Shown one piece after another: positions 43,185 to 52,651 of a stretch of DNA of 64,000 bases. The stretch lies in the NCBI RefSeq assembly GCF_900103975.1, contig NZ_FNIR01000012.1, forward strand, positions 1 through 64,000, read 5' to 3'. The DNA is from Klenkia soli. GTDB lineage: Bacteria > Actinomycetota > Actinomycetes > Mycobacteriales > Geodermatophilaceae. Position numbers and translations under genes: made by a program. The notes beneath the pieces are model-generated. The model worked only from the letters and a program-made list of their open reading frames with translations. It searched no databases and was not told where the DNA came from. How positions within the stretch are numbered: position 1 is the first letter of the stretch; each line of letters begins with the position of its first letter.

Positions 43185-43991
43185 ATGGGGGCTCGACGGG
43201 GTGTCCTCGCCGTGCTGGCGGGGCTGGTGCTGGGTGCCCTCGGCGCGCCCGGCGTGGCCACGGCCGACACCGGGGTGGGCTACGACGTCTCCCACCCCCA
43301 GTGCGGCGAGCCGCTGCCGGCCGTCGCGGCCTTCGGCGTGGTCGGCGTCAACGGCGGGGTGGCCACGACCGGCAACCCGTGCCTGGCCGAGCAGCTGGCC
43401 TGGGCCGCGGGGCTGCCCGGGTCGCCGGGGCTGCAGGTCTACGTCAACACCGCCAACCCCGGTCGACTTGATCCGCTGCCCGGCACCTGGCCCGACACGG
43501 GCGACAGCCCCTACGGCAGCTGCCACGGCGACGCCGGACCGGCGTGCTCCTGGGTCTACGGGCAGGCCCGCGCCGTCGTCGACGTCCAGGGGTTCCTGCT
43601 GCCCGCCGCCGCGCGGGCCGGCGTCCCCGTGGTGGCCGCCGACGTCGTCTGGTGGCTGGACGTCGAGACGTCCAACACCTGGCAGACCGGGTCCGCCCGG
43701 GCCCAGGCGAACAACCGGGCCGCGCTCGAGGGCATGGTCGACCACCTGACCGCCTCCGGCGCGGAGGTGGGCCTGTACTCGACCGGCCAGCAGTGGCGCG
43801 AGATCGTCGGCTGGGTGCCGCCGGGCTCGCCCCTGCACGAGCTGGACAGCTGGCTGGCCGGCGCCCTGGACCCCCTCGGTGCCGCCGAGCTCTGCGGGCT
43901 CCCCGCCCTCGTCGGGGGTGGTGAGGTCGTGCTCGCCCAGTTCGTCACCGAGCTCGACGGCCGCCCGCTGGACCACGACCTGCCCTGCTGA
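43185..43991 (+). CDS. Secreted GH25-like TIM-barrel protein
   Basis: The 268-residue protein has a Sec signal (VLAVLAGLVLGALGAPGVATA, residues 6-26). The mature part starts GVGYDVSHPQCG, has FGVVGVNGG, AADVVWWLDVETSNTW (an acid pair at the strand end as in GH25 lysozymes) and GLYSTGQQW. This fits secreted glycoside-hydrolase-25/DUF1906-like domains of actinobacteria. It has no cell-wall-binding module. Peptidoglycan hydrolysis is possible but unproven. ATG 43185 begins the signal. Confidence 0.65.
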   Translation: MGARRGVLAVLAGLVLGALGAPGVATADTGVGYDVSHPQCGEPLPAVAAFGVVGVNGGVATTGNPCLAEQLAWAAGLPGSPGLQVYVNTANPGRLDPLPGTWPDTGDSPYGSCHGDAGPACSWVYGQARAVVDVQGFLLPAAARAGVPVVAADVVWWLDVETSNTWQTGSARAQANNRAALEGMVDHLTASGAEVGLYSTGQQWREIVGWVPPGSPLHELDSWLAGALDPLGAAELCGLPALVGGGEVVLAQFVTELDGRPLDHDLPC

Positions 43992-44005
43992 GCAAGACTG
44001 CCGGC

Positions 44006-45055
44006 ATGGACGACGGTGCGGTGCGGTGCGGCTTGGTGGGCTACGGGTTCGGCGGGCGGTACTTCCACGCGCCCCTGCTGGCGGCGGCGTCCGGGGTGGA
44101 CTTCCTGGGCGTGGTGACGACGTCGGCGGAGCGGCGCGCCCTGGTGGCCGCCGAGCACCCGTCGGCGGCGTGCTTCGACTCGCTGCAGGCCCTGGTGGAC
44201 GCCGGTGCCGAGGCGGTCGCGATCTCGACCCCGGCCGACACCCACAGCCCGCTGACCGACCAGGCGCTGGACCTGGGGCTGGCAGTCGTCTGCGACAAGC
44301 CGTTCGCCCTGGACGCCGGTGCGGCGCAGGCGTCGGTCGACCGCGCCGCGGCGGCCGGGCTGGCGCTGTCGCCGTACCAGAACCGCCGCTGGGACTCCGA
44401 CTTCCTGACCCTGCGCCGGCTGGTGGCCGACGGGTCGCTGGGCGAGGTGCGCACGTTCGAGTCCCGGTTCGAGCGGCACTCGGACGGCGACGGTCCCGGC
44501 GCCGCCGGCGGTGGCACGCTGCGCGACTTCGGCAGCCACCTGGTCGACCAGGCGCTGGTTCTGCTCGGCCCGGTGGCGACGGTGTTCGCGCGCTGGTCGC
44601 TGCGCTCGACGGGCCTGGACGACGACGTCCTGGTCGTGCTGGACCACGTGGGCGGTGCGCGGTCGGTGCTGGGCGGCAGCTGGCGCTCGGGGGCACCGGG
44701 CCCGCGGTTCCGCGTGACGGGGACGGCGGGGTCCTACGTGGTGGGCGACGCCGTGCTCGAGAACGGCATGGGCGCGATGGACGGCCAGGAGTTCGCGCTG
44801 ATCGCGGGTACCTCCCCCGCGGTCGAGGACTGGGGCACCGAGCCGGAGTCGGCGTGGGGCCGGCTGCAGCGCGGGGCGTCGTCGTCCGTGGTGCCCAGCG
44901 AGCGCGGGCGGTGGGACACCTTCTACCCCGCGTTCGCCGCCGCGGTCCGGGGCACCGGCCCGGTGCCGGTCGACCCGCGGGACGCCGTCGCGACCGCCCG
45001 GGTGCTGGACGCCGCGCGGCGCAGCGCCACCGAGGGCGGCGTGGTGTCGCTGTGA
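44006..45055 (+). CDS. Gfo/Idh/MocA-family oxidoreductase
   Basis: The 349-residue NAD(P) enzyme has the N-terminal Rossmann motif CGLVGYGFGGRYFHAPLL, the EKP-type signature replaced by VVCDKPFALD, and a C-terminal alpha/beta domain with YQNRRWDSDFLTLRRLV and FGSHLVDQALVL. It is close to the scyllo-inositol/glucose-fructose-like group (YdgJ/IolW type) and probably dehydrogenates a sugar or polyol. Its TGA overlaps the start of a nucleoside deaminase. Confidence 0.9.
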   Translation: MDDGAVRCGLVGYGFGGRYFHAPLLAAASGVDFLGVVTTSAERRALVAAEHPSAACFDSLQALVDAGAEAVAISTPADTHSPLTDQALDLGLAVVCDKPFALDAGAAQASVDRAAAAGLALSPYQNRRWDSDFLTLRRLVADGSLGEVRTFESRFERHSDGDGPGAAGGGTLRDFGSHLVDQALVLLGPVATVFARWSLRSTGLDDDVLVVLDHVGGARSVLGGSWRSGAPGPRFRVTGTAGSYVVGDAVLENGMGAMDGQEFALIAGTSPAVEDWGTEPESAWGRLQRGASSSVVPSERGRWDTFYPAFAAAVRGTGPVPVDPRDAVATARVLDAARRSATEGGVVSL

Positions 45056-45531
45056 GCCTGACCGAGGTCGACCGCCGGCACCTGGCCCGCTGCGTCGAGC
45101 TGGCCGAGGAGGCGCTCGACGCCGGCGACGAGCCGTTCGGGTCGCTGCTGGTGGGCGCCGACGGCACCGTGCTGGCCGAGGACCGCAACCGCGTCGCCGG
45201 CGGCGACGCCACCCGGCACCCAGAGTTCGAGCTGGCCCGCTGGGCCGCCGAGAACGTGCCCGCGGCCGAACGCCCGGCGGCGACGGTCTACACCTCCGGC
45301 GAGCACTGCCCGATGTGCTCGGCCGCGCACGCCTGGGTGGGGCTCGGTCGCATCGTCTACGCCAGCTCGTCCGCCCAGCTGGCCGGCTGGTTGGCCGAGC
45401 TCGGGGTGGCGCCCGGCCCGGTGGCCACCCTGCCGGTGCGAGCCGTGGCGCCCGGCATCCCGGTCGACGGACCCGACGAGGAGCTGTCCGCCCGGGTGCG
45501 CCAGCTGCACGCCCGGCTGCACGGGAGCTGA
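45052..45531 (+). CDS. Nucleoside deaminase (CDA-like, zinc)
   Basis: The 159-residue cytidine/deoxycytidylate-deaminase-fold protein has the zinc site HPEFELARW (H-P-E instead of the more common H-A-E) and a second zinc motif with two cysteines, SGEHCPMCSAAHAWVG. The N-terminal EPFGSLLVGADGTVLAEDRN is typical of guanine/purine deaminase-like members. GTG 45052 overlaps the oxidoreductase stop. Its exact substrate is not clear. Confidence 0.88.
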   Translation: MSLTEVDRRHLARCVELAEEALDAGDEPFGSLLVGADGTVLAEDRNRVAGGDATRHPEFELARWAAENVPAAERPAATVYTSGEHCPMCSAAHAWVGLGRIVYASSSAQLAGWLAELGVAPGPVATLPVRAVAPGIPVDGPDEELSARVRQLHARLHGS

Positions 45532-45742
45532 TCGACGCCGCCTCGGTACAGCGTTGATCAGGGGGGTGCACGGAACTCCCGCCTCCCCGGGCAGATCTGG
45601 TGCGGGAGGACGGACCACGGGGCGGGAGGACAGATGCAACCATCTCGTCACCGCGAGCAGCCCCGCTCCAGCAGGAAGTGTGCTGGTCAGCGGTGCGCTC
45701 GGGGGGCCCGGAACTGTCCTACCCCTCTGGTGGACTGGGTCC
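45532..45742. other. Intergenic region with hairpin and DUF222 upstream element (copy B)
   Basis: I see no gene here. CTCCCGC (45576-45582) and GCGGGAG (45602-45608) can form a 7-bp stem with a 19-base loop after the deaminase gene. GCGGGAGGAC occurs again a little downstream. TGTCCTACCCCTC at 45715-45727 is the counterpart of the element before the DUF222/HNH gene at 17.5 kb. Confidence 0.45.
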
Positions 45743-47689
45743 ATGACGGCGACGGCGGAGCGGTTCTGGGTGGAGGTCACCCCGCGCCGTGCTGCCGTCC
45801 GCACCGATGGCCCGGTGGTGCTGCCGCGGTTGACCGGGCTGGCTGCGGCGGCTGGTCTGGAGGGTGCCGAGCTGGATGCGGAGTTGGCGTCGGTGCACCG
45901 GCAGATGTCGGCGCTGGCGGCGTACCAGGCCGGTCTGGTGGAGCGCAAGGCCACCCAGGGGGCTCAGCACCCGTTGCCGTTCGCGCCCGGTGCCCGCACC
46001 GACACCCGCCCCGACGCCGATGACCCGTCCCTGCAGGCGGCCGATGACTTCCTGCCCGAGGAGGTCGCGGTCCTGCTGAACATGTCGGTCGCCTCGGCCC
46101 GGTACCTCGTGGACGACGACCTGGCGCTGGTGCGGCAGCTGCCGGTGGTGTGGCATGCGTTGGCCGATGGCCGGATCGACGAGGCCCGGGCGAGGGTGAT
46201 CGTGAAGGCGTTGCGCTACCAGGCCGCCTCGTGGGGTGGGCCGGTGGACGACACGGTGATCGATGCGATCGCCGCCCGCGGGGTGGAGTGGGCGGCGGCC
46301 GGGTGCCCGCCGACGACGTTGCGGGAGCGGATCGACGCTGCGTTGATCGCGGCTGATCCCGAGGCGGCGGATCGGCGGAAGGCGCTGCGCAAGCGGGAGG
46401 CCGGGGTGCGGGTGACCGGCACTGGTGACGGGTTGGCCGATCTGCGGGCCACGGACCTGGAGGCCGCCGACGCGAAGTTGGTGAAGGCGCAGCTGGGCGC
46501 CTTCGTGCGCAAGCTGAAGGCCGATGGGGACACCCGCCCGTCCGGGGAGATCGAGATCGAGCTGGTGGTCACGTTGCTGACCCGGCCGTGGGAGCAGCTG
46601 GACCCGGTGATCGCACACCTGACCATCAACGCCGACCTGGCCGACCTGCTGGTCCCCGACCTGAGCGACCTCATCGCCGACGCCGACAGAGCCGCTGAGA
46701 GCGACGCCGACAGCGACAGCGACACGGACGTCGACGTCCATCCTGGCTTCGGACCGACCGCCGACCCCGACGAAACCGCCGATGCCGACGGTGGGGATGT
46801 CGACGACGGCGACGTCGAGGCCTACGCCGCGCCCGCAGACGACGCCGGAGCCACGGCTGGGACCGCCGCTGCCCCGACCGGGGACGGGGGCGCGCGGCCG
46901 ACCGACCCCGATGAACCCGATGACGGGACAGGTGTGCCCGTCGCATGGACCGGTGTGTCCGGAGCCGGGACCGCGGTGCCCGGTGCAGGTCCACCGGACG
47001 GGACCGGTGTGTCCACGGGAGGGACGAGTCTGCCAGCGGCAGGTCCGCACGGTGACCGGGCAAGTCTGCTCGCCGCGGGTCCAGGAGCCTGCAGGGGTGC
47101 GCAGGTGGGGCACGTGGATGGGCTGCCGGTCACCCCGGCCGCGGTCCGGTCCCTGCTGACCTGGATCGACGCCCTGGGCCTGACCCACCCCGACGGCGGC
47201 GGAGAGCTCGCCTTCACCATCACCGGCCACGGCGGTCGGCTGCTCGCCGTCGCCACCCCCGAGGAACTCGCCGCCGCCGCCAACGCCGGCCGCGGGATCG
47301 GACCACCACCAGCAGCACCGGGCTACACCCCCACAGCCGCCCAGTACCGGTACCTGCGCGCCCGCGACCGGCATTGCCGGTTCCCCGGCTGCCGCCAGGT
47401 CGCCCGAGCCTGCGACGCCGACCACGTCACCCGCTACGACCGCCACAACCCCGCTGCCGGCGGGCCCACCTGCGTCCGCAACCTGGCCATGCTCTGCCGC
47501 CGGCACCACCGGCTGAAGACCCACGCCCGCGGCTGGCGGTTCGCCGTGGACGCCGACGGCACCCTGCACGTCACCACACCCGGCGGCACCACCCGCACCA
47601 CCCGACCACCAGCCATGGGCGAGGTCCTCGACCTCGAGACCGGACCCCCACCGCGCTACGACCCCGCCGACGACCCACCGCCCTTCTGA
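45743..47689 (+). CDS. DUF222/HNH endonuclease-like (13E12-type) protein with long linker
   Basis: The 648-residue protein has DUF222 at ~20-310 (WHALADGRIDEARARVIVKA; KLKADGDTRPSGEIEIEL) and an HNH domain at ~535-600 (CRFPGCRQVARACDADHVT, then LAMLCRRHHRLKT). Between them residues ~310-450 form an acidic then Gly/Pro/Thr-rich low-complexity linker with repeated TGV and GTAVPGAGP-like units, absent from the 17.5-kb copy. ATG 45743 is the start. Zinc-binding and catalytic residues look complete. Cellular role unproven. Confidence 0.9.
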   Translation: MTATAERFWVEVTPRRAAVRTDGPVVLPRLTGLAAAAGLEGAELDAELASVHRQMSALAAYQAGLVERKATQGAQHPLPFAPGARTDTRPDADDPSLQAADDFLPEEVAVLLNMSVASARYLVDDDLALVRQLPVVWHALADGRIDEARARVIVKALRYQAASWGGPVDDTVIDAIAARGVEWAAAGCPPTTLRERIDAALIAADPEAADRRKALRKREAGVRVTGTGDGLADLRATDLEAADAKLVKAQLGAFVRKLKADGDTRPSGEIEIELVVTLLTRPWEQLDPVIAHLTINADLADLLVPDLSDLIADADRAAESDADSDSDTDVDVHPGFGPTADPDETADADGGDVDDGDVEAYAAPADDAGATAGTAAAPTGDGGARPTDPDEPDDGTGVPVAWTGVSGAGTAVPGAGPPDGTGVSTGGTSLPAAGPHGDRASLLAAGPGACRGAQVGHVDGLPVTPAAVRSLLTWIDALGLTHPDGGGELAFTITGHGGRLLAVATPEELAAAANAGRGIGPPPAAPGYTPTAAQYRYLRARDRHCRFPGCRQVARACDADHVTRYDRHNPAAGGPTCVRNLAMLCRRHHRLKTHARGWRFAVDADGTLHVTTPGGTTRTTRPPAMGEVLDLETGPPPRYDPADDPPPF

Positions 47690-47809
47690 CCTCACCGACC
47701 GCACGCCCTGAGCTCAGGACCTCGCGCACGGGCCGTCCCCGCCGCGACACGGGCGTTCCGGGTCGCGGGGGTCTCGACCACCGGGGCGGGGTCGAGTTCA
47801 CTGGCGGCG

Positions 47810-49594
47810 ATGGTCACCACGGGGGACGTCGCACGAGCGCAGTGGCGTGACCTGCTGCCCACCGCGTACCTCCTCACCGGCGACCAGGCCACCGCGCGGG
47901 GTCTCGTCGTCCGCACCCTGGCCCGCACCCGACGGGCCGACCCGGGCGACCGGGACGCCGCACTCGCGGCGCTGGTCGCCACGCACCGCAGCCGCTGGCG
48001 GACCACCGGCCGCACGACGATCCAGGGCGACACCCCGACCCCCTGGTGGGCCGCGCCGGAGGACGTCGCAGCCGCGCACCGCCTGGCCGACGAGCTGGCC
48101 GCCCTCGACCGCGACGAGCGCACCGCCGTCGTCCTCCGGTGGTCCGAGGACTGGCCACCCGACCGCGTCGCCGCGCTGCTGCCCGACGTCGACCCCGACG
48201 CCGTGGTCCGCCGGCTCACCGTCGACCCGGCCGACCTCCCCCGCCGGCTCGACGCCCTGGCCGCCCTCGCCGACCCGGCCGGGCTGGACGACGACGAGGT
48301 CGTCGCCGCCGTCCGCCGGGTCACCGGCCGACGCATCCGCCGCACGGCGCTCGCCGCCGCCTCGCTGGTGGCCGTCGTCGCCCTCGGCGTGTGGGCACCG
48401 ACCGTCCCCACCACGGCCGGCCGCGGCGGAGCCGCCGGCACGAGCACCGCCGTGCGGACACCGGTGACCCCACCCCTCACCGGCCTCTTCGCCCTGCCCC
48501 CTCGCGGGTCGCTGGTCGACGACGACGAGCTGCTGGCGGGGCTCCAGCGGCGGATCACCGCCGACGGGGTGGCCGGCGAGGGCTACCGGGTCCTCTACGG
48601 CGACGACGTCGAGGGCGTGCGGGTGGTGCTGATGATGGACCCGGTCGGCCCCCGGGTCGACCTCGCGTGGTTGACCGGACCCGCCGGCGCGGACCCTGCC
48701 GACCTCGACGTCAGCCGGTTCGACGGCTCCTTCCCCGCGGCCGACACCGCGGTGGCCGTCTGGGTCGAGGACCCCGCCGGAGGGCCGGCCCGCCTGGTCG
48801 TCGTGACCGACGCGGGCACCGACGTCAGCGTGTCCACGGGCATCGACGTCGACCCGGTCACCGGCCTCGCCGGACGCTCCTACGCACCCGCCACCGCGAC
48901 CGACGGCGTCGTCGCCCTGACCCTCGACCGGCCGAGCGGTCGGGGTGTCCGCCTCCGGGTCGACGCCGGCCGCGCGCTCGGCGACGGCCGGTCGCCCCTG
49001 GTCATCGGGCCCGACTGGTTCCCCGCCCCCGACGACGGACCGGGCCCACCGAGCCGCTCCGGCACCCCGACCGCCTCCCCGTACGCCTACGGGAGGGCCC
49101 TGGCCGACATCACCGCGGCGACCGGCTGGACCGCCGAGGACCTGGACGTCGTCGTGCTCGGCGCGGGGCCGGCCCCCGACCGCGGAGGGGGCGCGGAGGA
49201 CGTCGTGAGCCTCGCCGTCGTCCTGCCCGGCGGGGGCGTGGTGACCACCACCGGCATGGGGGCCACCTCCTCCACCGCGACCAGCACCTGGAGCTCCTGG
49301 ACCACCTGCGGCAGCAGCAGCTACCCCGCCGGCACCGACCCGGCGTCGCTGGTCGTGGCGGCCACCTGCCCGACGCCGTCCAGCGCGGCCACCGGCGAAC
49401 GGGCCGCGCTGGTCACCGCCGTCCCCGGGCACGCCGTCGTGCTGACCGGCCCCGACGGCAGCACGATCACCCCCGAGCTGGTGGACGGGTTCGGCTGGGC
49501 CACCTACGTCGCCGCCCAGGACCTCGCCACCGCGACCGACGGCGGCGTCGTGTTCCCGGTGGCCGGTCCCTCGAACGACGCCCTGCTCGGCTGA
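47810..49594 (+). CDS. Membrane protein with ECF-sigma-like cytoplasmic domain
   Basis: The protein has 594 residues. Residues ~10-65 (WRDLLPTAYLLTGDQATARG) resemble sigma region 2 of actinobacterial SigE-family ECF factors. Residues ~88-125 (ADELAALDRDERTAVVLRW, then WPPDRVAALL) resemble region 4.2. A single helix at ~178-198 follows, then ~390 residues outside the membrane without recognised family (CGSSSYPAGTDPASLVVAATC contains two cysteines). The sigma parts look degenerate. It could be a membrane-tethered regulator or a domesticated sigma fold; I do not know a characterised relative. Confidence 0.65.
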   Translation: MVTTGDVARAQWRDLLPTAYLLTGDQATARGLVVRTLARTRRADPGDRDAALAALVATHRSRWRTTGRTTIQGDTPTPWWAAPEDVAAAHRLADELAALDRDERTAVVLRWSEDWPPDRVAALLPDVDPDAVVRRLTVDPADLPRRLDALAALADPAGLDDDEVVAAVRRVTGRRIRRTALAAASLVAVVALGVWAPTVPTTAGRGGAAGTSTAVRTPVTPPLTGLFALPPRGSLVDDDELLAGLQRRITADGVAGEGYRVLYGDDVEGVRVVLMMDPVGPRVDLAWLTGPAGADPADLDVSRFDGSFPAADTAVAVWVEDPAGGPARLVVVTDAGTDVSVSTGIDVDPVTGLAGRSYAPATATDGVVALTLDRPSGRGVRLRVDAGRALGDGRSPLVIGPDWFPAPDDGPGPPSRSGTPTASPYAYGRALADITAATGWTAEDLDVVVLGAGPAPDRGGGAEDVVSLAVVLPGGGVVTTTGMGATSSTATSTWSSWTTCGSSSYPAGTDPASLVVAATCPTPSSAATGERAALVTAVPGHAVVLTGPDGSTITPELVDGFGWATYVAAQDLATATDGGVVFPVAGPSNDALLG

Positions 49595-49613
49595 CCGGCC
49601 CGGCAGGACGCAC

Positions 49614-49644
49614 GACGCCCCCGGGACCGGGTCCCGGGGGCGTC
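49614..49644. terminator. Hairpin terminator between convergent genes
   Basis: A 14-bp perfect stem (GACGCCCCCGGGAC / GTCCCGGGGGCGTC) with a 3-base loop lies between the sigma-like membrane gene and the convergent five-CSD gene. It probably ends both transcripts. Confidence 0.8.
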
Positions 49645-49666
49645 GGTGGTGCTGGTCGTGCAGGCG

Positions 49667-51064
49667 TCAGAGGGGCTCGACGGCGTCGGCCTGCGGGCCC
49701 TTCTGGCCGGGGCTGGCGGTGAACTGCACCCGCTGGCCCTCCTCGAGGTCGCGGTAGCCGCCGCGGTCGGCGATCGCCGAGAAGTGCACGAAGACGTCGT
49801 CGCTGCCGTCGTCGGGGGCGATGAAGCCGAAGCCCTTCTCGCCGTGGAACCACTTCACGGTGCCCTCCTGCCCACCCTCGATGGGCACCGGCACCGACCG
49901 GGCGGCACTGCGGGAGCGCTCGCGCGGGGTGGACCGACCGGGGTCGCGGCGCGCCTCGCGGCGGGCCGGGTCGCGGCGCGGCGGGGGGCCGGCGGAGTCC
50001 AGCGGCCGGACGACGTCGGCCTGCGGCCCGCGGTCGCCCTGGCTGGCGGCGAACTCCACCCGCTGGCCCTCCTCGAGGTCGCCGTAGCCGCCGTCGTCCT
50101 CGATGGCCGAGAAGTGCACGAAGACGTCGCGCGAGCCGTCGTCGGGCTCGACGAACCCGAAGCCCTTGTCGGCGTTGAAGAACCGCACCGTGCCCTGCGC
50201 CAGGCCCGAGCCGCCGCCGTAGCCGCCGGCCGGCGCACGCCCACCGCCCGCGGAGCCCAGGGGCTGCACGTGGGTGGCCTGCAGACCGCGGTCGCCCTGC
50301 GCTGCCTCGAACTCCACGCGCTGGCCCTCGTCCAGCGAGCGGTAGCCGCCGTCGTCCACGATCGCGGAGAAGTGCACGAAGACGTCGTCGCCGCCGTCGT
50401 CGGGCTGCAGGAAGCCGAAGCCCTTCTCGGCGTTGAAGAACCGCACGGTGGCCTGCGGCAGACCCGAACCGGTGGCCGGGGCGTCGTACCCGGAGTCGTA
50501 CCCACCGCCGCCGGCGAGGGGCTCGACGTGGGTCGCCTGCAGACCGCGGTCGCCCTGCGCTGCCTCGAAGAGCACGCGCTGGCCCTCGTCCAGCGAGCGG
50601 TAGCCGCCGTCGTCCACGATCGCCGAGAAGTGCACGAAGACGTCGTCGCCGCCGTCGTCGGGGGTGATGAAGCCGAACCCCTTCTCGCCGTTGAAGAACC
50701 GCACCGTGCCCTCGGCGCCGCCACCGGCCGACCGCGGCTCCTCGCGTCGCGGGGCCTCCCGCCGGGGTGCCTCGCGACGGGGCGCCTCACGCCGGGGCGC
50801 CCGGTCGTCGCGGCGGACCTCGCGCGACTGCGAGCGGTCGACCTGCACCGGCGGGCCACCCAGGGGGCTCACCCGGTCGGCCTGCAGGCCGCGCTGGCCC
50901 GGGCTGGCCTCGTACTCGACCCGCGCACCCTCGTCCAGGCTGCGGAACCCACCGGACTCCTCGATGGCCGAGAAGTGCACGAAGACGTCCTCACCGCCGT
51001 CGTCGGGCCCGATGAAACCGAACCCCTTCTCGGCGTTGAACCACTTCACGAACCCCTGCGGCAT
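49667..51064 (-). CDS. Penta-cold-shock-domain protein
   Basis: The 465-residue protein contains five complete cold-shock domains, at ~3-68, 118-183, 205-268, 290-355 and 400-465. Each has RNP1 (KGFGFI/L/V) and RNP2 (VFVHFSAI). Ordinary bacterial Csp proteins are one domain of ~67 residues. The linkers are low-complexity: REAPR repeats (~85-112), Gly/Tyr-rich stretches (~184-204, 269-289) and an Arg/Ser/Pro basic segment (~358-395). It should bind single-stranded RNA/DNA multivalently. ATG 51064 has AGGAG at 8 bases. It lies 70 bases downstream of the YbhN-type gene on the same strand. Confidence 0.93.
   Translation of the reverse strand: MPQGFVKWFNAEKGFGFIGPDDGGEDVFVHFSAIEESGGFRSLDEGARVEYEASPGQRGLQADRVSPLGGPPVQVDRSQSREVRRDDRAPRREAPRREAPRREAPRREEPRSAGGGAEGTVRFFNGEKGFGFITPDDGGDDVFVHFSAIVDDGGYRSLDEGQRVLFEAAQGDRGLQATHVEPLAGGGGYDSGYDAPATGSGLPQATVRFFNAEKGFGFLQPDDGGDDVFVHFSAIVDDGGYRSLDEGQRVEFEAAQGDRGLQATHVQPLGSAGGGRAPAGGYGGGSGLAQGTVRFFNADKGFGFVEPDDGSRDVFVHFSAIEDDGGYGDLEEGQRVEFAASQGDRGPQADVVRPLDSAGPPPRRDPARREARRDPGRSTPRERSRSAARSVPVPIEGGQEGTVKWFHGEKGFGFIAPDDGSDDVFVHFSAIADRGGYRDLEEGQRVQFTASPGQKGPQADAVEPL
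50268..50698. repeat. Near-identical CSD repeats within the five-CSD gene
   Basis: Bases 50268-50440 and 50526-50698 (offset 258 bases) are almost identical over ~170 bases. They encode the bulk of the third and second cold-shock domains. The other three domains are clearly more diverged, so this pair reflects a recent duplication or gene conversion. Confidence 0.75.
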
Positions 51065-51134
51065 GCCCTGCTCCTGCACTCGACTGCTCTGCGAAACCTG
51101 CGTCTGTCCGGCACCAGCGTCCCACCCGACGCGA

Positions 51135-52199
51135 TCACCCCTCCGCAGGGTGCACCGGTCGCGGCGCCAGCACCAGGCACAGCGCCCCGATCGCGGCCAG
51201 CAGCCACAGGCTGACCAACCGGTAGACGACCACGGTGGGCACGGCCTGGGCGGCCGGCATGCCCGCGGCGACCAGCGCGGAGGCCAGCGCCGCCTCGACG
51301 ACGCCGATGCCCCCGGGGGTCAACCGCGTGGAGGACACCAGCGCGCCGGCCGCCCAGGCCAGCACCACCCCCTGCCACGGCAGCCCGGAGCCCACGGCCA
51401 GCGCGGCGAGGCCCAGGGCGACGGCGTCCAGCACCCAGTTCATCAGCGCCAGCACCCCCGCCGCGCAGGCGTTGCGCACACCGGGGCGGATGGCACCCAG
51501 CGAGGTCAGCGCGTCCTCGACGGCCGGGCCGACGACCGCCGGGCGCAGCACCTTGAACCACCGCGACAGCGGCGCCAGCACGGCCATCAGCACCGTGACC
51601 ACCAGGTGCTTGGCCTCGGGGCTGCGGGTGACCGCCAGCAGGGTCAGGACCGGGACGACGGCCGCGACCGACGCGACGGAGGCCACGACCGCCCCGGCCG
51701 TGCTGCCGGTGGCCGCCGAGCTGACCGCGACGACGCCGGCCAGGGCGACCGTCGAGCACACCCCGGAGACGGCGAGGGTCCAGCTGACCAGCACCGCGCT
51801 GTTGCCGAGGTCGCGCATGCGGCGGAACGCGTAGGCGACGCTGGCCGCCGACCCCGCCAGCGGCAGGCCGACCGCGATCGCGTTGCCGCCGTAGACCGTG
51901 GCCGTGAGGCTGCCCTGCGGTGCGGTGCCGCCGCCCGAGCGCAGCAGCAGCTGCTGCTGCCACACCAGGCACTGCATCGACAGCAGCTGGACGGCGGCCG
52001 CGGCGAACGCCCAGCGCAGGTCGGTGCCCGACAGCGTGCGGAACCACCCGACGACGGACTGCCAGAAGACGACGACGAGCACCACGGTGCCCACGGCCAG
52101 CACGATCCCGAGGGCGGGGCGCCACCACCGCGCCACCGGGCCGGGGGCGGGTGCGGCGCCGGGGCCGCCCGGGGTGTCCGGGTCGGGGCCGCTGGTCAT
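51135..52199 (-). CDS. YbhN/LPG-synthase-type membrane protein (UPF0104)
   Basis: The 354-residue protein has about eight membrane helices and the family's late motif [20 protein letters not shown], shared with lysylphosphatidylglycerol synthase flippase domains and YbhN. It lacks the soluble aminoacyl-transferase half of MprF, so it is more likely a lipid flippase-like or unknown-function member. ATG 52199 has no good ribosome site, and the start could differ. It is upstream of and co-oriented with the five-CSD gene. Confidence 0.82.
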   Translation of the reverse strand: MTSGPDPDTPGGPGAAPAPGPVARWWRPALGIVLAVGTVVLVVVFWQSVVGWFRTLSGTDLRWAFAAAAVQLLSMQCLVWQQQLLLRSGGGTAPQGSLTATVYGGNAIAVGLPLAGSAASVAYAFRRMRDLGNSAVLVSWTLAVSGVCSTVALAGVVAVSSAATGSTAGAVVASVASVAAVVPVLTLLAVTRSPEAKHLVVTVLMAVLAPLSRWFKVLRPAVVGPAVEDALTSLGAIRPGVRNACAAGVLALMNWVLDAVALGLAALAVGSGLPWQGVVLAWAAGALVSSTRLTPGGIGVVEAALASALVAAGMPAAQAVPTVVVYRLVSLWLLAAIGALCLVLAPRPVHPAEG

Positions 52200-52355
52200 C
52201 GGGAGGAACGGTAGCGACCCGGGTCGCGGGCCGGGGCCGGCCTGCCCCGCACGGGTGAGGCGCCCCGCCCACCGGCGACGGATCGTCGTGCGTTCTTCAC
52301 CGTGCGCACACCCGGTGCTGGTCCGCCGCTGGCCCCGCCGGTCACACCATTCCCC

Positions 52356-52598
52356 GTGACCGCCACGGTTCCCGTCCTCGTCCGCCGACCACCCGCGCCA
52401 GCTGCCCGCACCGACCGGACGGTTCCCTGGGACGACGCCGGGTGGCAGGTGGTGACCGTGCTGCTGGGGCCGGTGGCCGCGCGCAACCCCGACGTGGCCA
52501 TGGCGCTGCTGGCCGGCGCGGACGAGGCGGTCGCCGCCGGCCGCGCCCGGTGGCGGCGCTGCGCGTCGCTGCTCGTCGCGGGCCGCGCCCGGAGCTGA
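52356..52598 (+). CDS. Small hypothetical protein, 80 residues
   Basis: This short ORF lies between the divergent YbhN-type gene and RNase J. It encodes VPWDDAGWQVVTVLLGPVAA, then a helix-rich AGADEAVAAGRARWRRCASL. I do not recognise a family. GTG 52356 is taken as the start; GTG 52302 is also open. It ends 53 bases before RNase J. The coding look is fair but not compelling. Confidence 0.45.
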   Translation: MTATVPVLVRRPPAPAARTDRTVPWDDAGWQVVTVLLGPVAARNPDVAMALLAGADEAVAAGRARWRRCASLLVAGRARS

Positions 52599-52651
52599 CC
52601 CCCCGGGGCCGTCGCCCGGTCCTGTCGGTGGGTGCCCGTAGCGTGACACCC

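Noticed and set aside
50740-50800. Short regular repeats that could suggest a CRISPR or regulatory array
   Set aside because: They are 15-bp units coding for the REAPR linker in the five-CSD protein; there are no spacers and no cas genes.
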